Positions 7,441-13,352 of a stretch of DNA of 13,352 nucleotides are shown one piece after another. Below the pieces are notes generated by a model. It was given only the letters and a program-made list of their open reading frames with translations, was not told the DNA's origin and ran no database searches. Both the position numbers and the translations under genes were made by a program. Position 1 is the stretch's first letter. Each line of letters begins with the position of its first letter. The stretch covers positions 1-13,352 of the forward strand of contig JALSTJ010000145.1 in assembly GCA_026983815.1 (NCBI GenBank), written 5' to 3'. Origin of the DNA: Flavobacteriales bacterium. Lineage in GTDB: Bacteria; Bacteroidota; Bacteroidia; Flavobacteriales; Flavobacteriaceae.

Positions 7441-8467
7441 TTTGATTGTTTTTTTCTTTTAATTTTTTTTCCAAGAGGGTTATTCTATCATGTAAATCAC
7501 TCAGATTTTTAAATAAAATACTGGATTTCTTAAAGTTTCTGTAAGGTAGGGCAGGAGAGCCGATAACAATTTCTCCATCTTTTATATCTTTTGAAATCCC
7601 AGATTGAGCGCCTACTTTTACATTATCTCCGATTTTTAGATGACCGGCTATTCCTACTTGTCCACCAATCATACAATTTTTTCCTATTTTACATGAGCCG
7701 GAAATACCTGTATGGGCAGCAATAACTGTATTTTCTCCAATTTCTACATTATGTGCCACTTGTATGAAATTATCCAATTTTACTCCTTTTCCAATAATTG
7801 TAGAACCTAATGTCGCTCGGTCTATTGAAGTATTCGCTCCAATTTCCACGTAATCTTTAATGATAACATTCCCGATTTGCGGAACTTTTTTGTAATGAGA
7901 TTTCCCCGGAGCAAAACCAAATCCGTCGGCACCGATAACAGCTCCGGAATGAATGGTTACTTCACTACCAATAACAGTATCATGATAAATACTTACATTT
8001 GAAAAAATTGTGGTATTCTTACCTATTTTGGTATTTTGTCCTACGAAAGTATGAGGATAAATTTTTGCTCCATCTTCAATAAATACATCTTTTCCTATAT
8101 AAACAAAAGCACCAATATATACATCTTTTCCTATTTTGGCGCTTTTATCTATAAATGAAGGTTCTTCTATACCTTTTCTTAAATCTTTTCCATCGACATA
8201 TCGCAGTATTTTTGAAAAGGATTGATAGGGATCATCCACTTTTAATAAGGTTGTATTAACCGGTTTTTCGGGTTTGAAATCTTTACTAACAATAACTGCT
8301 GATGCTTGGGTGGTATAGATATGAGGAGTATATTTTGGGTTTGCAAGGAAACTGATATCACCCGCTTTTGCTTCTTCAATTTTTGCAATATTACCTATTA
8401 ACAAATCAGAATTACCTTCAATTTCTCCTTTAATGAGTTCTGCTATTTTTTTAATATCTACTTTCAT
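7433..8467 (-). CDS. lpxD: UDP-3-O-(3-hydroxyacyl)glucosamine N-acyltransferase (LpxD)
   Basis: LpxD adds the second 3-hydroxyacyl chain, to the 2-amino group of UDP-3-O-acyl-glucosamine, after LpxC has acted. The protein is 344 residues, the usual length. It has an N-terminal uridine-binding domain (about 1-100, with the conserved stretch AKAGDISFLANPKY), a left-handed beta-helix of hexapeptide repeats (about 105-305), and a C-terminal helix with coiled-coil character (LSDLHDRITLLEKKLKEK). The catalytic histidine is His239 in QVAHNVEIG, the same number as in E. coli, and His276 in AGHLKIG is also conserved. The DGFGFAP motif (181-187) is typical of the family. The gene overlaps lpxC-fabZ by 8 nt. 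A promoter-like TACTTTTG box ends 6 nt before its ATG, so it may be transcribed independently of the HD gene 43 nt upstream. Confidence 0.98.
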   Translation of the reverse strand: MKVDIKKIAELIKGEIEGNSDLLIGNIAKIEEAKAGDISFLANPKYTPHIYTTQASAVIVSKDFKPEKPVNTTLLKVDDPYQSFSKILRYVDGKDLRKGIEEPSFIDKSAKIGKDVYIGAFVYIGKDVFIEDGAKIYPHTFVGQNTKIGKNTTIFSNVSIYHDTVIGSEVTIHSGAVIGADGFGFAPGKSHYKKVPQIGNVIIKDYVEIGANTSIDRATLGSTIIGKGVKLDNFIQVAHNVEIGENTVIAAHTGISGSCKIGKNCMIGGQVGIAGHLKIGDNVKVGAQSGISKDIKDGEIVIGSPALPYRNFKKSSILFKNLSDLHDRITLLEKKLKEKNNQNG

Positions 8468-8472
8468 TGTTG

Positions 8473-8505
8473 CAAAAGTAAGAAAAAACTATATAAATTT
8501 TTACA
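8473..8505 (-). promoter_or_regulatory. Candidate Bacteroidota-type promoter for lpxD, possibly leaderless
   Basis: On the minus strand a TACTTTTG box (8480-8473) matches the TAnnTTTG (-7) consensus of Bacteroidota promoters exactly. A TTG lies 23 nt upstream of it, at the long end of reported spacings. The box ends 6 nt from the lpxD ATG, so transcription would begin at or next to the start codon and leave little or no leader. The spacing and the AT-rich background keep this at moderate confidence. Confidence 0.5.
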
Positions 8506-8510
8506 ATTAA

Positions 8511-9722
8511 TTAAATTTTTGGATAACTTAAAGCATGTTTTTCTACATTTTTGGAAAGAGCAACCATATTCATCTTATCTGTTGCTTGTGAAAATTCTAT
8601 CAAACTATTGTCTTTTTTTAACAAAAGAATTGGGTTTTTGTCTTTACTATATGCCAAATGTTTAATGGTATCTTGAAAAACCAAAAAATTCAAATCCTTT
8701 TTTTGAATAGGAAAATTTTGCAAAGTTCTTTTTTGTATTTGAGCGATTTTTTCTTGGGGAAATCTTTCATTCGACAATTCCATTTTGTTTAGATGTTTTC
8801 GGTGAATAATCATCTGGCTGAGATATGAGAGTATAAAATCATCGTGATTTACCCATTTTTTTAAATGATATATAATATCCGAATCATCTAATTGGGTATA
8901 AATTTTGATATTTTCATCATTTAAAATATTTTGTCGGGTTGTTAGTATTTTCTTTAATCCTTCATCAATAATTAAAGATTTTTCTTCCTGTAAGATATAT
9001 TTAACCCTTTTGAGAATTTTAGCTAAAATTTTTTCAAACATCAATCCGGTTTTGTGAAAATATACCTGCCAATACATTAATCGTCTGGAAATAATAAATT
9101 TTTCTACCGAATAAATACCTTTTTCATCAATGACCAGGCGATTGTCTTGGACATTCATCAATTTGATCAATCGTTCGGAATTGACTTGTCCTTCTACAAC
9201 TCCCGAATAAAAACTATCTCTTTTTAGATAATCCAAACGATCTACATCTATCTGGCTGCTGATAAGTTCTGTCAAGAATTTTTTATGATAGTTTCCTTTG
9301 AAAATTTCTATTGCCAGATCTAATTTTCCTTGAAATTCTTGGTTGAGTTTTTCCATCAATCTCAAAGAAATATCCTCATGAGAAATATAATCAAAAATAT
9401 TGTATTCCAATGCATGAGAAAAGGGACCATGGCCAATATCATGCAAAAGAATGGCTATGAGTGCCGCTTGTTCTTCTTCAGGATTTATTTTAACATCCTT
9501 AAAACGTAAAACTTGAATAGCCGACTGCATCAGATACATAGCACCGATGACATGATGAAATCGGGTATGCATGGCACCGGGATAGACCAAAGATGAAAGT
9601 CCCATTTGAGAAATCCTTCTCAATCGTTGAAAATACGGATGTTGTATCAGATCAAAAATTAATTCATCCGGTATATTTACAAATCCATAAATAGGATCAT
9701 TTATAATTTTTAGTTTATTCAT
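8511..9722 (-). CDS. HD-domain phosphohydrolase (dNTPase/SAMHD1-like), substrate unknown
   Basis: This 403-residue soluble protein belongs to the HD superfamily of metal-dependent phosphohydrolases. The N-terminus (IINDPIYGFVNIPDEL) and the order of motifs resemble the SAMHD1/dGTPase-like branch. The metal-site candidates are His57 (RFHHVIGA), His94-Asp95 in ILLHDIGHGPFSH (92-104), and Asp159/Asp161 in SSQIDVDRLDYLKRD (155-169). The C-terminal 200 residues are helical and charged with no motif I recognise. There is no signal peptide or membrane segment. It starts 4 nt after the receptor gene and ends 43 nt before lpxD. My recollection is that an HD protein of this type often sits next to lpxD in Flavobacteriia. 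Its substrate cannot be read from sequence: dNTP hydrolysis is known for relatives, but a role tied to lipid A is only inference from position. Confidence 0.85.
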   Translation of the reverse strand: MNKLKIINDPIYGFVNIPDELIFDLIQHPYFQRLRRISQMGLSSLVYPGAMHTRFHHVIGAMYLMQSAIQVLRFKDVKINPEEEQAALIAILLHDIGHGPFSHALEYNIFDYISHEDISLRLMEKLNQEFQGKLDLAIEIFKGNYHKKFLTELISSQIDVDRLDYLKRDSFYSGVVEGQVNSERLIKLMNVQDNRLVIDEKGIYSVEKFIISRRLMYWQVYFHKTGLMFEKILAKILKRVKYILQEEKSLIIDEGLKKILTTRQNILNDENIKIYTQLDDSDIIYHLKKWVNHDDFILSYLSQMIIHRKHLNKMELSNERFPQEKIAQIQKRTLQNFPIQKKDLNFLVFQDTIKHLAYSKDKNPILLLKKDNSLIEFSQATDKMNMVALSKNVEKHALSYPKI

Positions 9723-9726
9723 TTTA

Positions 9727-12072
9727 TTAAAATTCTATATAATAAGAAATTGATGGGATAAATTTAAATAAGTTTACTTGATAAGTATTAATTTTATGTG
9801 CTTGATCATCATATTTAAATTTTATAAGATAGGTATTGTTGTGTGCATATACATTGTAAATAGAAAAATTCCAGGACGAGTGATATTTTTTTGGAATTTT
9901 TTTTCCATTAATTATCTTGTATTTTTTGTTTTTCAAGGTATATGACACATCCAGTCGGTGGTAATCAGGAATTCTGTTGGCATTTCTGTGCGAAAAAAAC
10001 AAAATAACTTCTCCATTGAGCTCATAAGTTCCCGCAGGTAGAGTAATCGGTCGTCCGCTATAGTAAATCCAATGGGCAGTTAAACTCGAGCGATTATTTA
10101 TATGATATTGTATCAGCCAATTAAAATCATGCGGATGATCCACTACTGAAGGATACCAAAGTCCTTCATTGATTTCTGAAAATTTCTTAAGTGTTCGGGA
10201 ATAGGTATAACTTAGCGTGGATGTAAGTTTTCCGGTGGATTTTTTTAATAAAATTTCCAGACCGTATGCCTTTCCTGTTCCTTGCAATAAATCTGATTCG
10301 ATATGTGAGGAAAGTGAAAGTAAAGTTCCGATTCTATAATCGATAATATGTTGCATATTTCTGTAATAACCTCCTACTGAAAAATAATATTTTTGACCGA
10401 TTGCTTTGGCTAGTTCCAAGTTCCATTGGTTGGATTCTTGCGGTTTTAAATTGATACCGGAGGGTATCCATAAATCTGTAGGCATGGTAGTAGCATCATT
10501 ATATAGAAAATGTAAAAATTGATAGGTTTTATCATAACTTGCTTTGATATTAAAATCTTTTGCTAATTGATAATTTACAGAAACTCGAGGCGCCCATTTA
10601 AAATAATTTTTTACAGATTCAAAATTTCCGCTAGTAAGCGTATCGGTAATCTCTCCATAACGATTGAATTTATAAAAAGTTTCGGGTCCCAATCTGGAAA
10701 ATAAGCTGGCACGTAAGCCGTATATTATTTTAAATCGTTTTCCCGGTTTAAATTGATGACCGATGAAAAGAGCACTTTCGGCGGCATTCCTGGTAATTTG
10801 GTCATGAAGATTTCCTTCATCAGTATTGTTTTGAATATTCTCGGGTTTGATGGTAAAATAATTGAAATCTAGACCAAAATTTACTTTATTTTTACTATTC
10901 CATTGATAATCAAAATTTTGTTTAAAATTTCTATTGATAATGGAAGCGCCTATAGCAAAATGGTAATTCTGATTGATTATTTGAGCATTTATGTTGAAGC
11001 CATAATTGTAATTACTCCAATTCAAAAGTGTTTTTGTTTTCCATTTGTCATTGATTTTATTTTGGTATCCGGCAGAGAATACTTCATTTCCCCAATTCAT
11101 AAAATAATCGGAGTCCGGCACAAAATGATCTCTTCCTTTATAAGCAGAAATAAAGGCGGATGATTTGGAATTTATTTGATAATCCAATCTAAAATTGGCA
11201 TCATAAAAATTTGCTTTTATATTTTTGATTTCGTCAAAGGGTAGATATGGTGTAAATAAATCGGTATAGGTTCTACGGGCAGAGACCAAGAATGCCAATT
11301 TGTTTTTAACAAGAGGTCCTTCAGCAAAAGCATGGGCGAAGATAACTCCAACACCTCCGCCATAATGGTAGTTGATATTGTCGGTTTTTTTGGTTTGAAC
11401 ATCTAAAATAGAAGATAACCGACTACCGTATGAAACGGGAATAGAGTTTTTGTAAAAATTTAAATTCTGAATAGCTTCCGGAATAAAAACAGAGAAAAAA
11501 CCAAAGAGATGCGAAGGATGAAATACAGGTGCGCCATCAAGTAATATTAGATTCTGATCTGCAGTTCCTCCATGAACAGAAAAAGCCGTGCTGCCTTCTT
11601 GAACTCCCGAGACGCCGGGGAGGATTTGAACGGCTTTCAGAACATCTTTTTCACCTAATAAAACAGGTAGATTGTTGATGGTTTTTATAGATATTTTTTC
11701 ATTTCCAATGAATTTTGCCAATTCTTTTTTGGTAGTTAAATTTACTTTCAACTCTATGGTATTTAGTAATGTATTGGTTTCTTGAAGATTTATTTTTAGG
11801 TATTTATTTTTATTGAGTTTAAGAGCGATGCGTTTGGGTTTAAATCCCAGATATTGAAACAGTAAATAATAATTTCCTTGAGGCAAGACCAATTCAAAAT
11901 AACCTTTATCATCTGATACAGTTCCTTTTTCTTGTTGTGCTTCGGGATAAATTGCAACATTTTCTATAGGTTGATTATTTTCATCCGTGATAATTCCTTG
12001 AATTTGATATTTTTGTTGTGCTTGAATTGAAAAGAATAACTGAAAAAAAAAGAAAATCCAAAAATTTTTCAT
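9727..12072 (-). CDS. TonB-dependent receptor with carboxypeptidase-regulatory-like N-terminal domain
   Basis: This 781-residue outer-membrane receptor would import a ligand using energy from TonB-ExbBD. It has a signal peptide (MKNFWIFFFFQLFFSIQA, cleaved near Q19/Q20). A carboxypeptidase-D-regulatory-like beta-sandwich follows (about 22-105, IQGIITDENNQPIENVAIYP, with GYFELVLPQGNYYLLFQYLGF). The plug is at about 125-230, with ILPGVSGVQEG, VHGGTADQNLILLDGAPV and a YGSRLSSILDVQTK end. The rest is a 22-strand-type barrel that ends in an aromatic residue (YYIEF), as expected for Bam-assembled proteins. No SusD-like lipoprotein gene is adjacent, and the length is short for SusC, so it is not a classic polysaccharide utilisation pair. 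The ligand is unknown. Downstream, the HD gene follows after 4 nt, so the two are probably co-transcribed. An exact TAnnTTTG box lies 22 nt upstream of the start. Confidence 0.93.
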   Translation of the reverse strand: MKNFWIFFFFQLFFSIQAQQKYQIQGIITDENNQPIENVAIYPEAQQEKGTVSDDKGYFELVLPQGNYYLLFQYLGFKPKRIALKLNKNKYLKINLQETNTLLNTIELKVNLTTKKELAKFIGNEKISIKTINNLPVLLGEKDVLKAVQILPGVSGVQEGSTAFSVHGGTADQNLILLDGAPVFHPSHLFGFFSVFIPEAIQNLNFYKNSIPVSYGSRLSSILDVQTKKTDNINYHYGGGVGVIFAHAFAEGPLVKNKLAFLVSARRTYTDLFTPYLPFDEIKNIKANFYDANFRLDYQINSKSSAFISAYKGRDHFVPDSDYFMNWGNEVFSAGYQNKINDKWKTKTLLNWSNYNYGFNINAQIINQNYHFAIGASIINRNFKQNFDYQWNSKNKVNFGLDFNYFTIKPENIQNNTDEGNLHDQITRNAAESALFIGHQFKPGKRFKIIYGLRASLFSRLGPETFYKFNRYGEITDTLTSGNFESVKNYFKWAPRVSVNYQLAKDFNIKASYDKTYQFLHFLYNDATTMPTDLWIPSGINLKPQESNQWNLELAKAIGQKYYFSVGGYYRNMQHIIDYRIGTLLSLSSHIESDLLQGTGKAYGLEILLKKSTGKLTSTLSYTYSRTLKKFSEINEGLWYPSVVDHPHDFNWLIQYHINNRSSLTAHWIYYSGRPITLPAGTYELNGEVILFFSHRNANRIPDYHRLDVSYTLKNKKYKIINGKKIPKKYHSSWNFSIYNVYAHNNTYLIKFKYDDQAHKINTYQVNLFKFIPSISYYIEF

Positions 12073-12094
12073 AAAAAATATTTCTTGTTGAATT

Positions 12095-12122
12095 CAAAAT
12101 TACATAAATTTTTTTATCAAAA
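12095..12122 (-). promoter_or_regulatory. Candidate promoter of the TonB-dependent receptor
   Basis: On the minus strand TAATTTTG (12102-12095) matches the Bacteroidota -7 consensus TAnnTTTG. TTTTG (12122-12118) lies 15 nt upstream as a possible -33 element, slightly closer than usual. The box is 22 nt before the receptor ATG. This would be the main entry point for the receptor-HD transcript and possibly for the genes downstream. Confidence 0.5.
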
Positions 12123-12142
12123 CGCATTATCTATTTAAAAAA

Positions 12143-12160
12143 TAATATTTCAAAATATTA
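12143..12160. repeat. Perfect 8-bp inverted repeat upstream of the receptor gene
   Basis: TAATATTT (12143-12150) and AAATATTA (12153-12160) form a perfect inverted repeat with a 2-nt spacer, 20 nt upstream of the candidate -33 element of the receptor gene. It could be a dimer-binding operator. Read on the minus strand it is also an all-A/T hairpin followed by six T residues, so a weak terminator for tRNA-Val is possible. In sequence this AT-rich a chance match is quite plausible. Confidence 0.3.
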
Positions 12161-12237
12161 CAAATCCGGCTGAATTATTTTGGATTAAATAGCAATTGAG
12201 ATGGAGGTATTTGATAATATGATTAATAAAAAATGTG

Positions 12238-12312
12238 TGGGTTATACTGGATTCGAACCAGTGACCTCTGCCCTGTCAAGGCAGCGCTCTAAACCAACTG
12301 AGCTAATAACCC
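12238..12312 (-). tRNA. tRNA-Val (anticodon GAC)
   Basis: A full 75-nt cloverleaf folds on the minus strand. The acceptor is GGGTTAT/ATAACCC with discriminator A. The D-arm GCTC/GAGC carries AGTTGGTTTA. The anticodon arm CTGCC/GGCAG has loop TTGACAG, which gives anticodon GAC for Val codons GUC/GUU. The variable loop is AGGTC. The T-arm ACTGG/CCAGT has loop TTCGAAT. The 3' CCA is not encoded. The gene lies between the His tRNA terminator and the receptor promoter. Confidence 0.97.
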
Positions 12313-12326
12313 TTTTTTTGAGTTGG

Positions 12327-12334
12327 CAAATTTA
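12327..12334 (-). promoter_or_regulatory. -7 promoter box for tRNA-Val
   Basis: TAAATTTG on the minus strand matches TAnnTTTG exactly and ends 15 nt before the mature 5' end of tRNA-Val. It lies after the terminator hairpin that follows tRNA-His, so a separate promoter is expected here. I see no convincing TTG/TTTG -33 element at normal spacing. Confidence 0.5.
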
Positions 12335-12365
12335 TAAAAAAAATTATAAAATTCTTTTATTTACT

Positions 12366-12398
12366 AAAAAAACCGCTTAAACAAATTAAGCGGTTTTT
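12366..12398 (-). terminator. Intrinsic terminator between tRNA-His and tRNA-Val
   Basis: AAAAACCGCTTAA (12368-12380) and TTAAGCGGTTTTT (12386-12398) form a perfect 13-bp stem with a 5-nt loop. The core is CCGCTTAA/TTAAGCGG, and the minus-strand 3' arm runs into seven T residues. It starts 9 nt after the 3' end of tRNA-His. The flanking A and T runs would let it work in either direction, but only the minus strand has a gene close upstream. Confidence 0.88.
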
Positions 12399-12406
12399 CA
12401 ATCAAG

Positions 12407-12481
12407 GGTGGGTAATCGGGCTCGAACCGACGACCTTCGGAACCACAATCCGACGTTCTAACCAACTGAACTATACCCACC
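12407..12481 (-). tRNA. tRNA-His (anticodon GTG)
   Basis: The minus strand folds as a cloverleaf with acceptor GTGGGTA/TACCCAC, plus an extra 5' G (G-1, position 12481) opposite C73, the identity mark of histidine tRNA. The D-arm is GTTC/GAAC. The anticodon arm TCGGA/TCCGA has loop TTGTGGT, which gives anticodon GTG for His codons CAC/CAU. The variable loop is AGGTC. The T-arm GTCGG/CCGAT has loop TTCGAGC. CCA is not encoded. Confidence 0.97.
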
Positions 12482-12498
12482 GTTTTTTTTTGTGCTTG

Positions 12499-12506
12499 CA
12501 AATATA
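12499..12506 (-). promoter_or_regulatory. -7 promoter box for tRNA-His
   Basis: TATATTTG on the minus strand matches TAnnTTTG and ends 18 nt before the tRNA-His 5' end. It is followed by GCAAGCAC and an A-rich run, much like the sequence after the tRNA-Val box. No strong terminator was seen between the amidohydrolase stop and this box, so read-through from upstream may also contribute. Confidence 0.5.
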
Positions 12507-12537
12507 AAACTTTTTTTAAAAATACAGGATTTTCCAA

Positions 12538-13352
12538 TTAATTTTTTTTCGTTAAAGATTCTATGGCAGCCACAAAGGCTTTTACTCCTGTTTCAGCTGT
12601 TTTTGCAGGGTATAAGACCACTTTATCGCTATGTAGAGAAGGTAATCGTTTGCCCTCTTTTTTATATTGTTCATATTTTTCAGGATTTACCGCGCCTAAG
12701 AAAAACATCATAATGGGTACTTTTTCCTTAGTGCGTCCAAACCGCCCAAAATCTTCGCCTCCCATTACCGGTTCTTTTTTTACAATGTTTTCTTTACCGA
12801 AAGTTTTTTCAAAGACTTTTACAATTTTTTCGGTGAGTTTAGGGTCATTATACAGAGCAGGTGTGTAAGTATCTTTTAATTTCAAAACCGGATAATCTTC
12901 TTTCGGAACATTAAATGACATAGCAATAGCATTGGCTTTTCTTTGCATAGCTTTTAAAACTTTGTCTCTTACCTCATCTTTATAAGAACGTATGGTAAAT
13001 TCCAAATTCACTTCCGAAGGAATAATATTTCCTTTTGTGCCTCCATGAATAGAGCCAACGGTTACTACTGCCGGATCAACAGGAGAAATTTCACGCGAGA
13101 CAATGCTTTGCAATTCAGTAATATAATAAGCACTCATAACCACCGGATCAATTGTTAAATGCGGATAAGCTCCATGTCCGCCTTGCCCTTTAATAGTCAT
13201 TCGAGCCATATCTACATTAGCCATGGCAAATCCCGGACAATAAGAAATTTTTCCTGCGGGTAACCCTGAGTTAACATGCAAGGCCAAAGCATAATCCGGA
13301 ACAAAAAATTTCTTATACAAACCGGCATCCAGCATAGCTTTTGAACCACCGC
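12538..13352 (-). CDS. M20-family amidohydrolase/peptidase (M20D-like), C-terminal part
   Basis: These are the last 271 codons of a metal-dependent amidohydrolase; the N-terminus, including the first metal ligands, lies beyond the window. The visible part starts GGSKAMLDAGLY. It then has ALALHVNSGLPAGKIS with a metal-site His, and the dimerisation or lid domain typical of M20D (TIKGQGGHGAYPHLTIDP, then VVTVGSIHGGTKGNIIPSEV). The C-terminal catalytic part has PVMGGEDFGRF and the last metal-ligand candidate His in LPSLHSDKVV. Family members hydrolyse N-acyl or N-aminoacyl amino acids (hippurate, IAA-amino acid or N-acetyl-diaminopimelate types). The substrate here cannot be told. The extra stretch between FGRTKEKVP and LPSLHS makes this region somewhat longer than in hippuricase. 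The C-terminus is intact, ending 56 nt before tRNA-His. No strong terminator is visible after it. Confidence 0.93.
   Translation of the reverse strand, partial: GGSKAMLDAGLYKKFFVPDYALALHVNSGLPAGKISYCPGFAMANVDMARMTIKGQGGHGAYPHLTIDPVVMSAYYITELQSIVSREISPVDPAVVTVGSIHGGTKGNIIPSEVNLEFTIRSYKDEVRDKVLKAMQRKANAIAMSFNVPKEDYPVLKLKDTYTPALYNDPKLTEKIVKVFEKTFGKENIVKKEPVMGGEDFGRFGRTKEKVPIMMFFLGAVNPEKYEQYKKEGKRLPSLHSDKVVLYPAKTAETGVKAFVAAIESLTKKN

Noticed and set aside
11217..11402. Minus-strand 61-residue frame within the receptor gene, and plus-strand frame 10903-11163
   Set aside because: Both are alternative frames inside the receptor barrel region, which reads through without interruption.
12238..12312. 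Reading this tRNA as tRNA-Asp
   Set aside because: The 7-nt loop TTGACAG places GAC, not GTC, at positions 34-36, so it is a valine tRNA.
1..13352. CRISPR arrays, insertion sequences, phage genes, toxin-antitoxin pairs or integration sites next to the tRNAs
   Set aside because: No repeated spacer-like units, transposase or integrase motifs, or direct repeats of the tRNA 3' ends were seen.

Overview
The window is AT-rich and all recognisable genes lie on the minus strand. It looks like a chromosomal segment of a member of the Bacteroidota, most likely the Flavobacteriia. The support is: a fused LpxC-FabZ gene, a short flavobacterial-type LolA, a TonB-dependent receptor with an N-terminal carboxypeptidase-regulatory-like domain, TAnnTTTG (-7 type) promoter boxes, and the lack of obvious Shine-Dalgarno sequences. 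The gene content is mostly conserved housekeeping and envelope biogenesis. I see no phage, insertion sequence, CRISPR array or defence system.

In the direction of transcription (high to low coordinates) the layout is as follows. (i) 12538-13352: the C-terminal part of an M20-family amidohydrolase that runs off the window edge. (ii) 12073-12537: a gap of about 465 nt without protein genes, holding tRNA-His(GTG) and tRNA-Val(GAC). Each tRNA has its own TAnnTTTG box, a strong hairpin terminator separates them, and the receptor promoter follows. (iii) 3731-12072: a tightly packed run consisting of a TonB-dependent receptor, an HD-domain phosphohydrolase, lpxD, the lpxC-fabZ fusion, lpxA, efp and sucD, closed by a 10-bp-stem intrinsic terminator at 3670-3707. 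(iv) 1-3613: ftsK, lolA and the start of an LptF/LptG-family permease, again with only a few nucleotides between genes.

Unit (iii) puts three early lipid A steps together: LpxA acylation, LpxC deacetylation and LpxD N-acylation. It also holds FabZ, which acts on the beta-hydroxyacyl-ACP pool that LpxA and LpxD use. Unit (iv) joins chromosome segregation (FtsK) to lipoprotein transport (LolA) and LPS-export-type permease machinery. The theme across the window is therefore outer-membrane construction, with translation (EF-P), the TCA cycle (SucD) and tRNA genes beside it.

Points most worth a second look: an apparently leaderless promoter abutting lpxD; a TTG start codon on the permease 3 nt after the lolA stop; the HD protein of unknown substrate embedded in the lipid A cluster; a receptor without a SusD partner heading the run; and a Leu at the acyl-chain ruler position of LpxA. 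None of these amounts to a clearly new system.
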